Assembly (NCBI RefSeq): GCF_017352375.1
Contig: NZ_JAFEVR010000004.1
Coordinates: forward strand, 558,001-622,000
Direction: 5' to 3'
Source of the DNA: Mycolicibacterium sp. S2-37
GTDB taxonomy: Bacteria; Actinomycetota; Actinomycetes; Mycobacteriales; Mycobacteriaceae
DNA length: 64,000 bases
In this document: positions 1-9,247 of the stretch, piece by piece
Position numbering within the stretch: the stretch's first letter is position 1
How the letters are laid out: every line of letters begins with the position of its first letter
The notes under the pieces: generated by a model
The model's input: only the letters and a program-made list of their open reading frames with translations
Database searches by the model: none
What the model was told of the DNA's origin: nothing
Translations under genes and position numbers: made by a program

Positions 1-5
1 GGCAC

Positions 6-791
6 TCAGCCGGTTTCGGAGCTGAGCTCCGCCGAACAGCCCTCGCCCTCCGAATCCGGCGCCACATCGCCTGTTCCGCCGGCCTCTGCGCGGGCGAGCA
101 GCCGCGTGATCGCCGTGTCGAACGGCGGCGAATAGGACAGATCGTCGTCGCAGCCCCCGCCGTCGAGGCCACCGACGAGGCCGACCACCGTCGAGCCGAC
201 CATCCAGGGAGCGCCGCTCAGACCGGCAACCAGCCCGGCGCAGGGCAGCTCCGGGAAGCCGACCACCTGCGCTGTGGACGCCCGGCAGCCCAGCGGGGTG
301 GACCCATCACCACCGGCGTAGCCCCGGACCAGAACCGGTGTACCGGGCGGCGGCGCGGTCCCGAGCGTCACTCCCCGGTGCGGGCCCAGCACATCGCCGT
401 CGAGCCGCAGGATCGCGAAATCGGCACGGGGGTCCTGGTCGGAGAGCCAGCGCGGGTCGAAGTAGGCGGCCTCGACGTGAGTCCGGTCCGGCGTGCTCCC
501 GTCGGAAAGCCCCGGGAGGAACGTCGCGTCGGGATCGCCGGCCAGGCAGTGGGCGGCGGTCAGGATGAGATCGCCCCCTGTGGTGTCGAGCACCGAGGCA
601 CTACAGGTGTGCTCGGGTCCGTCACCCGGGTACAGCGCGCCGATCCGCGGATCAGGCTGCACCGGCGCTGCGATGGCCGGCGGCGCGGCCACGTGGTCGG
701 GGTTGGCCGGCGGCCGGGCGCACGCCACCGGCAACAGGGCCGGACCCACGATGGCCAGCACCGCGGCCAGCCCACGCTCCTGAAGCCCCAT
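6..791 (-). CDS. Trypsin-like (S1 family) secreted serine protease
   Basis: 261 aa. The chymotrypsin-fold triad is visible: His in TAAHC, Asp in ADFAILRL and Ser in GLSGAPW. The N-terminus (MGLQERGLAAVLAIVGPALL) is a hydrophobic signal segment followed by PVAC, a poor lipobox, so it is either a secreted protein or a weakly predicted lipoprotein. I chose the ATG at 791 because it places the signal segment at the N-terminus; an upstream in-frame start at 860 would add 23 polar residues. The long Pro/Ala linker before the catalytic domain is typical of exported mycobacterial proteins. It diverges from the PAC2 gene. Substrate is not inferable. Confidence 0.8.
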   Translation of the reverse strand: MGLQERGLAAVLAIVGPALLPVACARPPANPDHVAAPPAIAAPVQPDPRIGALYPGDGPEHTCSASVLDTTGGDLILTAAHCLAGDPDATFLPGLSDGSTPDRTHVEAAYFDPRWLSDQDPRADFAILRLDGDVLGPHRGVTLGTAPPPGTPVLVRGYAGGDGSTPLGCRASTAQVVGFPELPCAGLVAGLSGAPWMVGSTVVGLVGGLDGGGCDDDLSYSPPFDTAITRLLARAEAGGTGDVAPDSEGEGCSAELSSETG

Positions 792-993
792 GATGCGATG
801 GTGCCCGACGTCGCTGTGGACCGGCTCACGAAGAGATTCGCCGGGGGCCGGGCGGGGCATCCTCGATGGAATGCGGTCCCATCCGGATTGTGTTCGACCA
901 GAGGCGGGTTCCGTGCGGCGGGCACCGCAACATAGGCAACACTGGTGTCACGGTCGAGGTGTTTCGGCCCCGTGGTGAGGGAGGCGAACCGAG

Positions 994-1995
994 ATGGCAG
1001 ACAACGACGACAGCCCGGAGCAGTACCGGCCCGACCCGACGGGCATGTACGAACTGGAGTTCCCCGCCCCGCAGCTGTCGGCTGCCGACGGCCGCGGTCC
1101 GGTGCTCGTCCACGCCCTGGAGGGTTTCTCCGATGCCGGACACGCCATCCGGCTGGCCGCTGCGCACCTCAAGAACAGCCTCGACACCGAGCTTGTCGCG
1201 TCGTTCGCGATCGATGAACTCTTGGACTACCGCTCGCGTCGGCCCCTGATGACGTTCAAGACCGACCACTTCACCGCCTACGAGGAACCTGAACTCAACC
1301 TGTACGCACTGCACGACACCGTCGGCACGCCGTTCCTGCTGCTCGCGGGGATGGAGCCCGACCTGCGCTGGGAGCGGTTCATCACCGCGGTGCGGCTACT
1401 GGCCGAACAGTTGGGCGTGCGGCAGGTGATCGGGCTGGGCACCATCCCGATGGCGGTGCCGCACACCCGGCCGGTCACGATGACCGCGCACGCCAGCAAC
1501 AAGGAGCTCATCACCGAGCACACCCCGTGGGTGGGTGAGGTCCAGGTTCCGGCCAGCGTGTCGAATCTGCTCGAGTTCCGGATGGCCCAGCACGGTCACG
1601 AAGCCGTCGGCTACACCGTCCATGTCCCGCACTATCTTGCGCAGACGGCGTATCCGCCGGCAGCCGAAGCGCTCCTCGCGGAGGTCGCCAGGACGGCGTC
1701 GCTGCAGATCCCGCTCGGTGCGCTCGCTGAGGCGGGGGCCGAGGTCTACGGCAAGATCAACGAGCAGGTCGAGTCCAGCGCCGAGGTCGCTCAGGTGGTG
1801 ACGGCCCTTGAGCGACAGTACGATGCGTTCGTCGCAGCTCAGGAGAATCGCTCGCTTCTGGACCACGACGAGGACCTGCCCAGCGGGGACGAACTCGGTG
1901 CGGAGTTCGAGCGGTTCCTGGCGCAGCAGACCGGCGAGAAGGACAAAGAGGACCGGTACAAAGACGGCTTCTCCGACGGGGAGGACCGCACGTGA
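994..1995 (+). CDS. PAC2 (proteasome assembly chaperone-like) family protein
   Basis: 333 aa, close to the length of M. tuberculosis Rv2714, a PAC2-fold protein of unknown biochemical role. The start is preceded by GGGAGG about 7 nt upstream. The core contains PVLVHALEGFSDAGHA near residue 30 and FLLLAGMEPDLRWERF near 110, both characteristic of actinobacterial PAC2 proteins. The C-terminal 60 residues are highly charged (DHDEDLPSGDELG, then EKDKEDRYKDG) and probably disordered. It heads a same-strand run with the hydrolase and PhzF genes. Family assignment is firm; function is unknown. Confidence 0.88.
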   Translation: MADNDDSPEQYRPDPTGMYELEFPAPQLSAADGRGPVLVHALEGFSDAGHAIRLAAAHLKNSLDTELVASFAIDELLDYRSRRPLMTFKTDHFTAYEEPELNLYALHDTVGTPFLLLAGMEPDLRWERFITAVRLLAEQLGVRQVIGLGTIPMAVPHTRPVTMTAHASNKELITEHTPWVGEVQVPASVSNLLEFRMAQHGHEAVGYTVHVPHYLAQTAYPPAAEALLAEVARTASLQIPLGALAEAGAEVYGKINEQVESSAEVAQVVTALERQYDAFVAAQENRSLLDHDEDLPSGDELGAEFERFLAQQTGEKDKEDRYKDGFSDGEDRT

Positions 1996-2049
1996 GGAAG
2001 CGCCCCTAGCCGGGCTCGGACAGCCGGCCCGACGACGAGGCTGGCCGAC

Positions 2050-3072
2050 ATGATCGAACGCAAGCCGAACCTGCAGCCGGTCCGGGATGTCACGCCGACG
2101 CTGCAGTACCGCACGATCCACGGATATCGGCGCGCCTTCCGTATCGCGGGCGAGGGTCCGGCCATCCTGCTCATCCACGGGATCGGCGACAACTCCACGA
2201 CGTGGAGCACCGTGCAGACCAAGCTCGCACAGCGGTTCACCGTGATCGCCCCCGATCTGCTCGGCCACGGCAAATCCGACAAACCCCGCGCCGACTACTC
2301 CGTCGCGGCCTACGCCAACGGGATGCGCGATCTGCTCAGCGTGCTCGACATCGAACGCGCCACGGTCATCGGGCACTCGCTCGGCGGCGGTGTGGCCATG
2401 CAGTTCGCCTATCAGTTCCCGCAGCTGGTCGACCGGCTCGTGCTGGTCGGGGCGGGCGGGGTCACCAAAGATGTCAACGTGGCGCTGCGGATCGCGTCGC
2501 TGCCGATGGGCAGTGAGGCGCTCGCGCTGCTGCGGGTGCCCCTCGTGCTGCCTGCCATGCAGCTGATCGGCCGCGCCGCCGGCGCCGCCTTCGGCTCGAC
2601 GCGCACGGGCCGCGATCTGTCGGAGATGGTGCGCATCCTGGCCGACCTGCCCGAGCCGACGGCGAATTCGGCGTTCGCCCGCACGCTGCGCGCGGTGGTC
2701 GACTGGCGTGGGCAGGTGGTCACCATGTTGGACCGCTGTTACCTCACCGAATCGGTCCCCGTCCAACTCGTCTGGGGCAGCCACGATTCGGTCATCCCGG
2801 CTGCTCATGGCCATATGGCGCACGCGGCGATGCCGGGGTCGCGGCTCGAGATCTTCGACGGCGCAGGGCACTTCCCGTTCCATGACGACCCCGATCGCTT
2901 CGTCGAGCTGGTGCGCAGCTTCGTCGACACCACGCAGCCCGCCACGCACGACCAGGAGCTGTTGCGCCACCTGCTGCGCACGGGCATCAGCGAGTCGACG
3001 ATGAGCGGATCGGTCGACACCCGGGTGGCGGTGCTCGACGCGATGGGCACCGACGAGCGCAGCGCGACCTGA
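2050..3072 (+). CDS. Alpha/beta-fold hydrolase (Rv2715-like)
   Basis: 340 aa, the same size as Rv2715. It has the oxyanion-hole HG motif in [13 protein letters not shown] (about residues 39-51), the nucleophile elbow GHSLGGG with catalytic Ser at about residue 106, a late acid in [10 protein letters not shown] and the catalytic His in [11 protein letters not shown]. There is no signal peptide, so it is cytosolic. The start lies 54 nt after the PAC2 stop, and the synteny with Rv2714-Rv2715 is conserved. The cap-domain residues do not let me name a substrate; an esterase or C-C hydrolase role is possible. Confidence 0.88.
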   Translation: MIERKPNLQPVRDVTPTLQYRTIHGYRRAFRIAGEGPAILLIHGIGDNSTTWSTVQTKLAQRFTVIAPDLLGHGKSDKPRADYSVAAYANGMRDLLSVLDIERATVIGHSLGGGVAMQFAYQFPQLVDRLVLVGAGGVTKDVNVALRIASLPMGSEALALLRVPLVLPAMQLIGRAAGAAFGSTRTGRDLSEMVRILADLPEPTANSAFARTLRAVVDWRGQVVTMLDRCYLTESVPVQLVWGSHDSVIPAAHGHMAHAAMPGSRLEIFDGAGHFPFHDDPDRFVELVRSFVDTTQPATHDQELLRHLLRTGISESTMSGSVDTRVAVLDAMGTDERSAT

Positions 3073-3106
3073 CCCCCGGCGATCGCGCCGCAGTACCATC
3101 GGCCAC

Positions 3107-3796
3107 ATGGACATCGACGTCGACGTGCTCCGCGTGTTCACCGCCCCGGACGGGAGCTTCGGCAACCCGCTCGGCGTCGTCGACGCCGCGACGGTGGACC
3201 CGGCCGACCGGCAGCGCATCGCGGCCGAATTGGGTTACAGCGAAACGATTTTCGTCGACATTCCCGAGCCCGGTGCCAGTACCGCGCACCTGCGCATCTA
3301 CACAACCGTCAAGGAGCTGCCGTTCGCCGGCCACCCGACCGTCGGGGCGTCCTGGTGGCTGCGCGACCGCGGCATCCCGGTGCGCACGCTGCAGGTTCCC
3401 GCGGGCATCGTGCAGGTTGCCTACGACGGCGAGTTGACCGCAGTGAGCGCGCGCTCGAACTGGGCGCCGGAGTTCGCCCTTCACGAGTTCGAGTCCGTCG
3501 AGGCACTCGCCGGTGCCGACCCGGCCGATTACTCCGACGACATCCAGCACTATCTGTGGACCTGGACCGACCGCGACGCCGGCCACATCCGCTCACGGAT
3601 GTTCGCCCCGAATCTCGGTGTCCCCGAGGACGAGGCGACCGGTGCCGCGGCGGTACGCATCACCGACTACCTCAGCCGGGACCTGACGATCCTGCAAGGC
3701 GAGGGTTCGAGCATCTACACGACCTGGAGCGCAGAAGGCTGGGTGCGCATCGCGGGCCGCGTGGTCCGCGAGGGCAACCGCCGACTCGAGGCGTGA
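3107..3796 (+). CDS. PhzF family isomerase/epimerase-like protein
   Basis: 229 aa, similar to Rv2716 and shorter than the typical 260-300 aa PhzF enzymes. Features of the DapF-like fold are visible: [16 protein letters not shown] at the N-terminus, GYSETIFVD at residues 45-53 (the conserved Glu region), PFAGHPTVG at residues 71-79, and [11 protein letters not shown] near 180, the conserved glycine-rich catalytic loop. PhzF proteins isomerise or epimerise small acids by proton transfer, but the substrate of the mycobacterial family is unknown. It is convergent with nrdR (22-nt gap). Confidence 0.85.
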   Translation: MDIDVDVLRVFTAPDGSFGNPLGVVDAATVDPADRQRIAAELGYSETIFVDIPEPGASTAHLRIYTTVKELPFAGHPTVGASWWLRDRGIPVRTLQVPAGIVQVAYDGELTAVSARSNWAPEFALHEFESVEALAGADPADYSDDIQHYLWTWTDRDAGHIRSRMFAPNLGVPEDEATGAAAVRITDYLSRDLTILQGEGSSIYTTWSAEGWVRIAGRVVREGNRRLEA

Positions 3797-3818
3797 CGGC
3801 GCGGTCGCGGGCGCGGCG

Positions 3819-4283
3819 TCAGCCCGGCGTCGCGACGTCGCGATGCGCGCGCAGCGCCTCGATCTCGCGCTCGAAGTCCGCCGCCGATTCGAACGACCGG
3901 TAGACCGACGCGAATCGGAGATAGGCCACCTCGTCGAGATCGCGCAGCGGACCGAGAATCGCCAGACCGACCTCGTGGCTGGACACCTCGGGCGATCCGG
4001 TGGCGCGGACGGCGTCCTCGACCTGCTGTGCGAGGACGTTGAGCGCATCGTCGTCGACCTGGCGGCCCTGGCACGCCCGCCGCACACCCTTGATGACCTT
4101 CTCGCGGCTGAACGGCTCTGTGACACCGCTGCGCTTGACCACCGCGAGGACGGCCGTCTCGACGGTGGTGAACCGCCTGCCGCACTCCGGGCACGACCGC
4201 CGGCGCCGGATCGCCTGACCCTCGTCGGTCTCCCGGCTGTCGACGACCCGGGAATCGGGGTGACGACAGAACGGACAGTGCAT
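3819..4283 (-). CDS. nrdR: Transcriptional repressor NrdR
   Basis: 154 aa, the normal length. The zinc ribbon uses C3, C6, C31 and C34 (MHCPFC, then CPECGRR) and is followed by an ATP-cone domain (about residues 46-136, starting [19 protein letters not shown]). NrdR senses ATP/dATP and represses ribonucleotide reductase genes by binding NrdR boxes. The ATG at 4283 is preceded by AAGGAG and puts the zinc ribbon at the extreme N-terminus, as in all homologues. Its neighbours chiZ and lexA keep the H37Rv order Rv2718c-Rv2719c-Rv2720. Confidence 0.96.
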   Translation of the reverse strand: MHCPFCRHPDSRVVDSRETDEGQAIRRRRSCPECGRRFTTVETAVLAVVKRSGVTEPFSREKVIKGVRRACQGRQVDDDALNVLAQQVEDAVRATGSPEVSSHEVGLAILGPLRDLDEVAYLRFASVYRSFESAADFEREIEALRAHRDVATPG

Positions 4284-4444
4284 CTCCGCTCCTTCGCCTC
4301 GCCGACAGACCCGCCTTTCGGGCCTCCCCGAGCGTACCTGCGCAAGCCCGGCCCCGACGACGGCCGTCGTCCACGGCGCCCCGCGAAGCGCGCCCGGGGT
4401 CACCGCCGAAGTGCCGCACACGGATTCGCTTGCGCCGGCGGGGC

Positions 4445-4909
4445 TCATCCGACCGGAGCAATCAGCGTCTGCCCGGTATCCAGCGCGGCCGTGTCGAGCC
4501 GGTTGAGCTCACGAATCCGCTCGACGACGTCGCCGACCGGGGCGCGGGGCGCCACCCGCTGCGCCACCTGGTGCAGCGTCTCCCCCGCCTGCACCTGCAC
4601 CACCGCCAGCTGCGGGGGGACGCCGGCCTGCGAACCCTCGACGCCGCCCAGCTGCGCGATGAGCCCGAGCCAGACGGTGATCCCGGCGGCCACGAGCGCG
4701 AGCAGGACCGTCGTGACGGGGGTGATCGGCCGCCGCCGGTGCGACGCCCGTGACACCAACACACCGGACCCTCGGTGCTGCAGCGGCGCACCCGCAGGCC
4801 TGCGCGCGGGTGGCCGGCGCCGCGCCGCAGGCTGCTGCGCCACCCGGCCGTCGCGGCCCACCACCCGAACCGGTCGTGCCTGCACCGGATCCATCTCCAG
4901 AATCGTCAT
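4445..4909 (-). CDS. chiZ: SOS-induced LysM membrane protein (ChiZ/Rv2719c-like)
   Basis: 154 aa. It has a basic cytosolic N-terminus (about residues 1-62), one transmembrane helix ([20 protein letters not shown], about 65-84) and an extracytoplasmic LysM-like domain starting [17 protein letters not shown]. In M. tuberculosis, ChiZ is a damage-induced cell-wall hydrolase and division inhibitor; position and domain order support the same assignment here. Its promoter region is unusually rich: a PafBC-type element and three tandem LexA-box-like sequences lie at 4928-5018. It is divergent from lexA. Confidence 0.85.
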   Translation of the reverse strand: MTILEMDPVQARPVRVVGRDGRVAQQPAARRRPPARRPAGAPLQHRGSGVLVSRASHRRRPITPVTTVLLALVAAGITVWLGLIAQLGGVEGSQAGVPPQLAVVQVQAGETLHQVAQRVAPRAPVGDVVERIRELNRLDTAALDTGQTLIAPVG

Positions 4910-4927
4910 GCCCTACCCCTTCCGCCG

Positions 4928-4943
4928 TCGCTCGTGTGTTCGA
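4928..4943. promoter_or_regulatory. Half-conserved LexA box upstream of chiZ
   Basis: TCGCTCGTGTGTTCGA. Against the mycobacterial SOS consensus CGAAC-N4-GTTCG the right half is perfect and the left half has two mismatches. It is the chiZ-proximal member of a tandem series at 22- and 20-bp spacing. Confidence 0.4.
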
Positions 4944-4949
4944 AACTAG

Positions 4950-4965
4950 TCGATCATGTGTTCGA
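4950..4965. promoter_or_regulatory. LexA (SOS) box upstream of chiZ
   Basis: TCGATCATGTGTTCGA matches the CGAAC-N4-GTTCG consensus with a single mismatch in the left half-site. It lies downstream of the predicted chiZ transcription start, so bound LexA would act as a roadblock. Confidence 0.75.
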
Positions 4966-4969
4966 ACGC

Positions 4970-4985
4970 TAGAACGTGTGATCGA
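4970..4985. promoter_or_regulatory. Imperfect LexA box next to the chiZ start site
   Basis: TAGAACGTGTGATCGA has one mismatch in each half-site of CGAAC-N4-GTTCG. It lies just downstream of the predicted start (about 4990) of the PafBC-type promoter. Confidence 0.5.
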
Positions 4986-4995
4986 ACTGTTGCGA

Positions 4996-5018
4996 ACGGT
5001 AGAGCAGCCCACCGACAA
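4996..5018 (-). promoter_or_regulatory. PafBC (RecA-NDp) type promoter element of chiZ
   Basis: On the minus strand TTGTCGGTG (5018-5010) is followed by exactly 8 nt and TACCGT (5001-4996). This matches the full TTGTCRGTG-N8-TANNNT element of mycobacterial LexA-independent damage promoters, now attributed to PafBC acting with SigA. It fits the published LexA-independent induction of Rv2719c. Confidence 0.8.
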
Positions 5019-5050
5019 GTCCGCCGGCGTCGCCCCGGCGGCGACACGCC

Positions 5051-5066
5051 TCGAACACATGTTTGA
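5051..5066. promoter_or_regulatory. LexA autoregulatory SOS box
   Basis: TCGAACACATGTTTGA ends 33 nt before the lexA ATG. The left half is perfect and the right half has one mismatch (GTTTG for GTTCG). This is the expected site for lexA autorepression. Confidence 0.88.
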
Positions 5067-5099
5067 TCATCGGCTCCGACGCGACTACATTCGTCAGAC

Positions 5100-5795
5100 A
5101 TGAGCGACGACAGCAGCGACTCCACCGGCGCCGCAGCGCGCCGCAGCACCGGCACCGGACTGACCGAGCGTCAGCGCACCATCCTCGAGGTCATCCGCGC
5201 CTCGGTCACCACCCGCGGCTATCCGCCCAGCATCCGCGAGATCGGCGACGCCGTCGGCCTCACCTCGACCTCCTCGGTGGCCCACCAGCTGCGCACGCTG
5301 GAGCGTAAGGGTTTCCTGCGGCGCGACCCGAACCGGCCGCGTGCGGTCGACGTGCGGTCCACCGAGGACATGGCCGCCCCGGCGGTCACCACCGACGTGG
5401 CCGGCAGCGACGCCCTGCCCGAGCCGACGTTCGTGCCCGTCCTCGGCCGAATCGCCGCGGGTGGGCCGATCCTCGCCGAGGAAGCCGTCGAGGACGTGTT
5501 TCCCCTGCCTCGTGAGCTCGTGGGCGAGGGCTCGCTGTTCCTGCTCAAGGTGGTGGGCGAATCGATGGTCGATGCCGCCATCTGTGACGGCGACTGGGTG
5601 GTCGTCCGGCAGCAGAACGTCGCCGACAACGGCGACATCGTGGCCGCCATGATCGACGGCGAGGCGACGGTCAAGACGTTCAAACGCTCGCGCGGTCAGG
5701 TCTGGCTGATGCCGCACAACCCGGCGTTCGACCCGATCCCCGGCAACGACGCCGCCGTCCTCGGCAAGGTCGTCACCGTCATCCGCAAGATCTGA
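5100..5795 (+). CDS. lexA: SOS repressor LexA
   Basis: 231 aa. The N-terminal winged helix (about residues 20-86) contains [20 protein letters not shown], the recognition region. The C-terminal S24 self-cleavage domain has the Ala120-Gly121 scissile bond (RIAAGGP), nucleophile Ser155 (GESMVDA) and general base Lys192 (ATVKTFK). RecA filaments trigger autocleavage and derepress the SOS regulon. Other members in this window are chiZ, recA and the 13E12/HNH gene. The ATG at 5100 is used; the first 18 residues are a low-complexity Asp/Ser-rich extension, as in other mycobacterial LexA proteins. Confidence 0.97.
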   Translation: MSDDSSDSTGAAARRSTGTGLTERQRTILEVIRASVTTRGYPPSIREIGDAVGLTSTSSVAHQLRTLERKGFLRRDPNRPRAVDVRSTEDMAAPAVTTDVAGSDALPEPTFVPVLGRIAAGGPILAEEAVEDVFPLPRELVGEGSLFLLKVVGESMVDAAICDGDWVVVRQQNVADNGDIVAAMIDGEATVKTFKRSRGQVWLMPHNPAFDPIPGNDAAVLGKVVTVIRKI

Positions 5796-5803
5796 GCTGC
5801 GGG

Positions 5804-7801
5804 TCAGTCTCCGCGGACGAAGCCGTTCGTCCGCGCGAACTCTTCACTGGCGAACCAGATCTCGGCGACCGCATCCTCGTAGTGCCGGCTACCCGGCACC
5901 CAGTACAGACCCGATCGGGTGTCGGCCTTGACGGGGTAGCCTTCCGGCGCCCCGCCGGTTCCGTCGGATCCGATATGGACCGCCGTGCGGCCGGGGCTGG
6001 GCTCATCAACCTCGATCGCTGCGTGCCGCCCACTCGGTGCGTCCTCGACGAACATGGGGCCCGGCAGGTCCGGTTCAACCGACTCGATCCGTGTCGGTGC
6101 GGTGTCCACCGAATCGGGGTCCTCCTCGGGGTCGACCAGATCGACATCCCGGTCGTGATCCCGCTGGACGGGACTGTCCTCGGGGTGGTCATCGGCACCC
6201 GGGGCCGGGGCGAAGCGGCCGTCGACGGCCGGCTGGTCGCGCATGTTCCACAAATCGGTCTCGTCAGCCTGCGGACGGTCGGGGTCGCCGAACAGCGCCG
6301 GCGCCGGCGCATAGTCGCCGGCGAAACGGTCCGGGTCACCGTCGCCGGTGTCGTCGCGGGCGTCCGGGACACCGGCGGCCACCGGCACATAACGCCCGCC
6401 GTCGTCGGGGGCGGGGTAATAGTCGTCGTCGAACCGGCGGTCGTCGCGACGGGCGCGATGCCGACCCATCACGATCGCACCGGCAGCCAGTGCGGCCAGA
6501 ATCAGTATCGGGATCAGCGCGAGCAGCCACCACCGGTTCCACTGCACGCCTTCATCGGAGGCCTGCGGTGTCGCGCCCGGCGTGTTCTGCGGGACGTCGG
6601 CACCCGGTACCTCGAGCCCGGCGAGCGCGGTGGCCAGGTTCGCCGGCTCGGTGGTGAACTTCCCGGTGGTCCGGTCGTAGGACACCACCCCGCCGCTGAA
6701 GCGCTGGCTGATCACCGAGCCGTTCTCGGTGGCATCGGCCATCGGCGCACCCAGTGGCCCCTCGGCGGCGTCGAGCTTCTCCCAGGCGGCGTTCATCGCG
6801 CCCCGCACGATCACCGGGCCGTAGTCCGGTGTCCAGAAGATCACCGGTCGGTCCTCGGCGGCGAACGAGCTGACCCGGCTGTTGGATCCCAGCCCGCCGT
6901 CGGTCTCGCTGCTGGTCGGGAAGCCGAGTACACCCTCGGGCCCGCCGACGCTCTCGTACTTCTCCAACACCTGCCCGGTCACTACGTTGGCGCCGGTCTC
7001 GGGGCTGTAGAAGATCTTTCCGCCGGCGTAGTTCTGACCCACCCCGTCGTCGCCGATCGGATACTGCGGACCGTCGGCGGCGCCCAGCGGACCGAGCGCT
7101 CCGCCCGCGGCGCGGCGCGCCGCCGCGATCGCCGACGTCGCATCCTCGGGCACCTCGACGTCGGCCAGCTGACCGGCCAGCTCGGGTGGCACCGTCGTGA
7201 ACGTCTTGTCCTTGCGGTTCCATGAGATCTCGCCCCCGGTGAACTTCTGCGATACCACGTCGCCGCGGTACATCTCGTCCTCGGCGGGCACGCCGAGCTG
7301 GCCCGCAGAGCCGCCGAGCTTGTCCCAAGCAGCGTTGATCGCACCGCGCACGACGCGGGCGCCGGTCGCCGGTGTCCAGAAGATCACCGGCCTGTCGGCC
7401 GCCGAGAAGGTCACGTTCCGGCTGTCGGGGCCCACCCGGCCAGGCCCCTCGTCGATGGTCGGGAACCCCAGGTCGCTATCGGCGGGCCCGCCGAGCGACT
7501 CGTACTTCTCGAGCACCGCCCCCTGCATGAAGTGGGCGCCGGTGTCCGGTGTGAAGAACATCTTGCCGGCCGCGAAGTTCTGACCGAAGCCGGCACCGAC
7601 GGGGTAGACGTCACCTTCGCGGGCGCCCAGCGGTCCGGTCGGACCACCGCTGGCGTCGTAACTGGCCGTGATGGCGGCGTTGGCGTCGCCGATGGGATCG
7701 GCTGCGGCCACCGGAGCCACGAGCAGCCCCGCCGCCATGACCGCCATTCCGGCCGCCACCCGTCCCAACGCCGTGCACAGCAGGGTCAGTCGCCCGCTCA
7801 T
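5804..7801 (-). CDS. LGFP-repeat cell-wall protein with C-terminal membrane anchor
   Basis: 665 aa, related to Rv2721c. A signal peptide ends at about residue 34 (APVAAA|D). It is followed by a series of about 50-residue LGFP-type repeats recognisable by GPLGAREGDVYPVG, DLGFPTIDE, QLGVPAEDE, GVLGFPTSSE and GPLGAPMADA. A single membrane helix (about residues 422-444, WWLLALIPILILAALAAGAI) leads to a roughly 220-residue acidic cytosolic tail. The last 40 residues (VKADTRSGLYWVPGSRHYED, then AEIWFASEEFA) resemble the small domain also found at the C-terminus of some actinobacterial L17 proteins. LGFP repeats are thought to tether proteins to the envelope. The ATG at 7801 has GGGAGG upstream. Confidence 0.88.
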   Translation of the reverse strand: MSGRLTLLCTALGRVAAGMAVMAAGLLVAPVAAADPIGDANAAITASYDASGGPTGPLGAREGDVYPVGAGFGQNFAAGKMFFTPDTGAHFMQGAVLEKYESLGGPADSDLGFPTIDEGPGRVGPDSRNVTFSAADRPVIFWTPATGARVVRGAINAAWDKLGGSAGQLGVPAEDEMYRGDVVSQKFTGGEISWNRKDKTFTTVPPELAGQLADVEVPEDATSAIAAARRAAGGALGPLGAADGPQYPIGDDGVGQNYAGGKIFYSPETGANVVTGQVLEKYESVGGPEGVLGFPTSSETDGGLGSNSRVSSFAAEDRPVIFWTPDYGPVIVRGAMNAAWEKLDAAEGPLGAPMADATENGSVISQRFSGGVVSYDRTTGKFTTEPANLATALAGLEVPGADVPQNTPGATPQASDEGVQWNRWWLLALIPILILAALAAGAIVMGRHRARRDDRRFDDDYYPAPDDGGRYVPVAAGVPDARDDTGDGDPDRFAGDYAPAPALFGDPDRPQADETDLWNMRDQPAVDGRFAPAPGADDHPEDSPVQRDHDRDVDLVDPEEDPDSVDTAPTRIESVEPDLPGPMFVEDAPSGRHAAIEVDEPSPGRTAVHIGSDGTGGAPEGYPVKADTRSGLYWVPGSRHYEDAVAEIWFASEEFARTNGFVRGD

Positions 7802-7981
7802 CGAACCTCCCGTGTCGGCGAATCCCGAAAGTATCGCGTCGGTCAATCCTTGTTCACATGACGGCGATTTCGAGCGCACCACACCGATCCTGGGCAAAAT
7901 ACCTGCAATATCGGCTCCGGGTAACCACTTTTCGGGCGAAATTCGCTTCTCGAGCCGACTGAAGCGGGCGCGCGTCCGCCG

Positions 7982-9142
7982 TCACACGCCCAGGCTTCGG
8001 CCGATGATCTCCTTCATGATCTCGGTGGTACCGCCGTAGATCGTCTGTACCCGGGCATCCAGATAGGCACGTGCGATCGGATATTCGCGCATGTAGCCGT
8101 AGCCGCCGTGCAGCTGCAGACAGCGGTCGATGAGGTGGACCTGCTTCTCGGTGGTGTACCACTTGGCCATCGCCGCCTGTTCGGCGGTCAGCTTCTCGTC
8201 CAGATGCAGACGGATGAACTCGTCGACCATGATTCGCACGGCGGTGGCTTCGGTGGCCAGTTCGGCCAGCAGGAACCGGGTGTTCTGGAAGCTGCCGATC
8301 GGCTTGCCGAAAGCCTTGCGCTCCTTGGTGTATTGCACGGTCTGCGACAGCGCCGAGTCCATCGCGGCCGCTGCCATGATCGCGATCGAGATGCGTTCCT
8401 GCGGCAGGTTCTGCATCAAATAGACGAAGCCCTGGCCCTCTTCGCCGAGGAGGTTCTCCGCGGGCACGTTGACGTCGGTGAACGACAACTCGGCGGTGTC
8501 CTGGGCATCGAGGCCGATCTTGTCGAGATGCCGGCCGCGCTCGAAGCCCTCCATCCCCCGCTCCACGACGAGCAACGAGAAACCCAGCGCACCCTTGTCG
8601 GGGTCGGTCTGCGCCACCACGATGACCAGATCGGCGTTGATCCCGTTGGTGATGAACGTCTTCGACCCGTTGAGGATGTACTGGTCGCCGTCCTTGACCG
8701 CGCGGGTCTTGATTCCCTGCAGGTCACTGCCGGTCCCGGGTTCGGTCATGGCGATCGCCGTGATCAGTTCGCCGGAACAGAATTTCGGCAGCCAGCGCTG
8801 CTTCTGCTCCTCGGTGGTCAGCCGGAGCAGATACGGCGCGACCACATCGTTGTGCAGGGAGAATCCGATCCCGCTGTAGCGACCGGCGGAGGTCTCCTCG
8901 GTGATGACGGTGTTGTAGCGGAAGTCGTCGTTGCCGCCGCCGCCGAACTCCTCGGGCACCGCCATCCCCAGGAAACCCTGCTTGCCCGCCTCGAGCCAGA
9001 CGCCGCGGTCGACGATTTTGTCCTTCTCCCACTGGTCGTGGTGCGGGGCGACGTGACGCTCCAGGAACGCCCGGTAGGACTCGCGGAACAGGTCGTGTTC
9101 GGGTTCGAAGAGTGTGCGCTGGAACGCGACGGGACCGCTCAT
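7982..9142 (-). CDS. fadE20: Acyl-CoA dehydrogenase FadE20
   Basis: 386 aa, a full acyl-CoA dehydrogenase fold. FAD-binding signatures are visible: AMTEPGTGSD (about 131-140), NGSKTFITNG (158-167) and RKAFGKPIG. The C-terminus carries IYGGTTEIMKE instead of the IYEGTSQI of medium-chain enzymes, so the catalytic base is more likely Glu249 in NLPQER, as in long-chain acyl-CoA and isovaleryl-CoA dehydrogenases. It should catalyse the first dehydrogenation of beta-oxidation on a long or branched acyl-CoA. The ATG at 9142 follows GGAGG. Position corresponds to Rv2724c. Confidence 0.92.
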   Translation of the reverse strand: MSGPVAFQRTLFEPEHDLFRESYRAFLERHVAPHHDQWEKDKIVDRGVWLEAGKQGFLGMAVPEEFGGGGNDDFRYNTVITEETSAGRYSGIGFSLHNDVVAPYLLRLTTEEQKQRWLPKFCSGELITAIAMTEPGTGSDLQGIKTRAVKDGDQYILNGSKTFITNGINADLVIVVAQTDPDKGALGFSLLVVERGMEGFERGRHLDKIGLDAQDTAELSFTDVNVPAENLLGEEGQGFVYLMQNLPQERISIAIMAAAAMDSALSQTVQYTKERKAFGKPIGSFQNTRFLLAELATEATAVRIMVDEFIRLHLDEKLTAEQAAMAKWYTTEKQVHLIDRCLQLHGGYGYMREYPIARAYLDARVQTIYGGTTEIMKEIIGRSLGV

Positions 9143-9247
9143 TGCTGACCTCCGGGTCGGATCGTGCAGTTGCGCCGACCCTATACCACCCAACCGGATG
9201 GTTGGCTGACCGGTTTATGACGCCCCGCGGCCCTAAACTTGCGCCTC

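Noticed and set aside
1396..3219. 607-aa minus-strand open frame over the PAC2 and hydrolase genes
   Set aside because: It spans two well-supported genes on the other strand and shows no recognisable domain.
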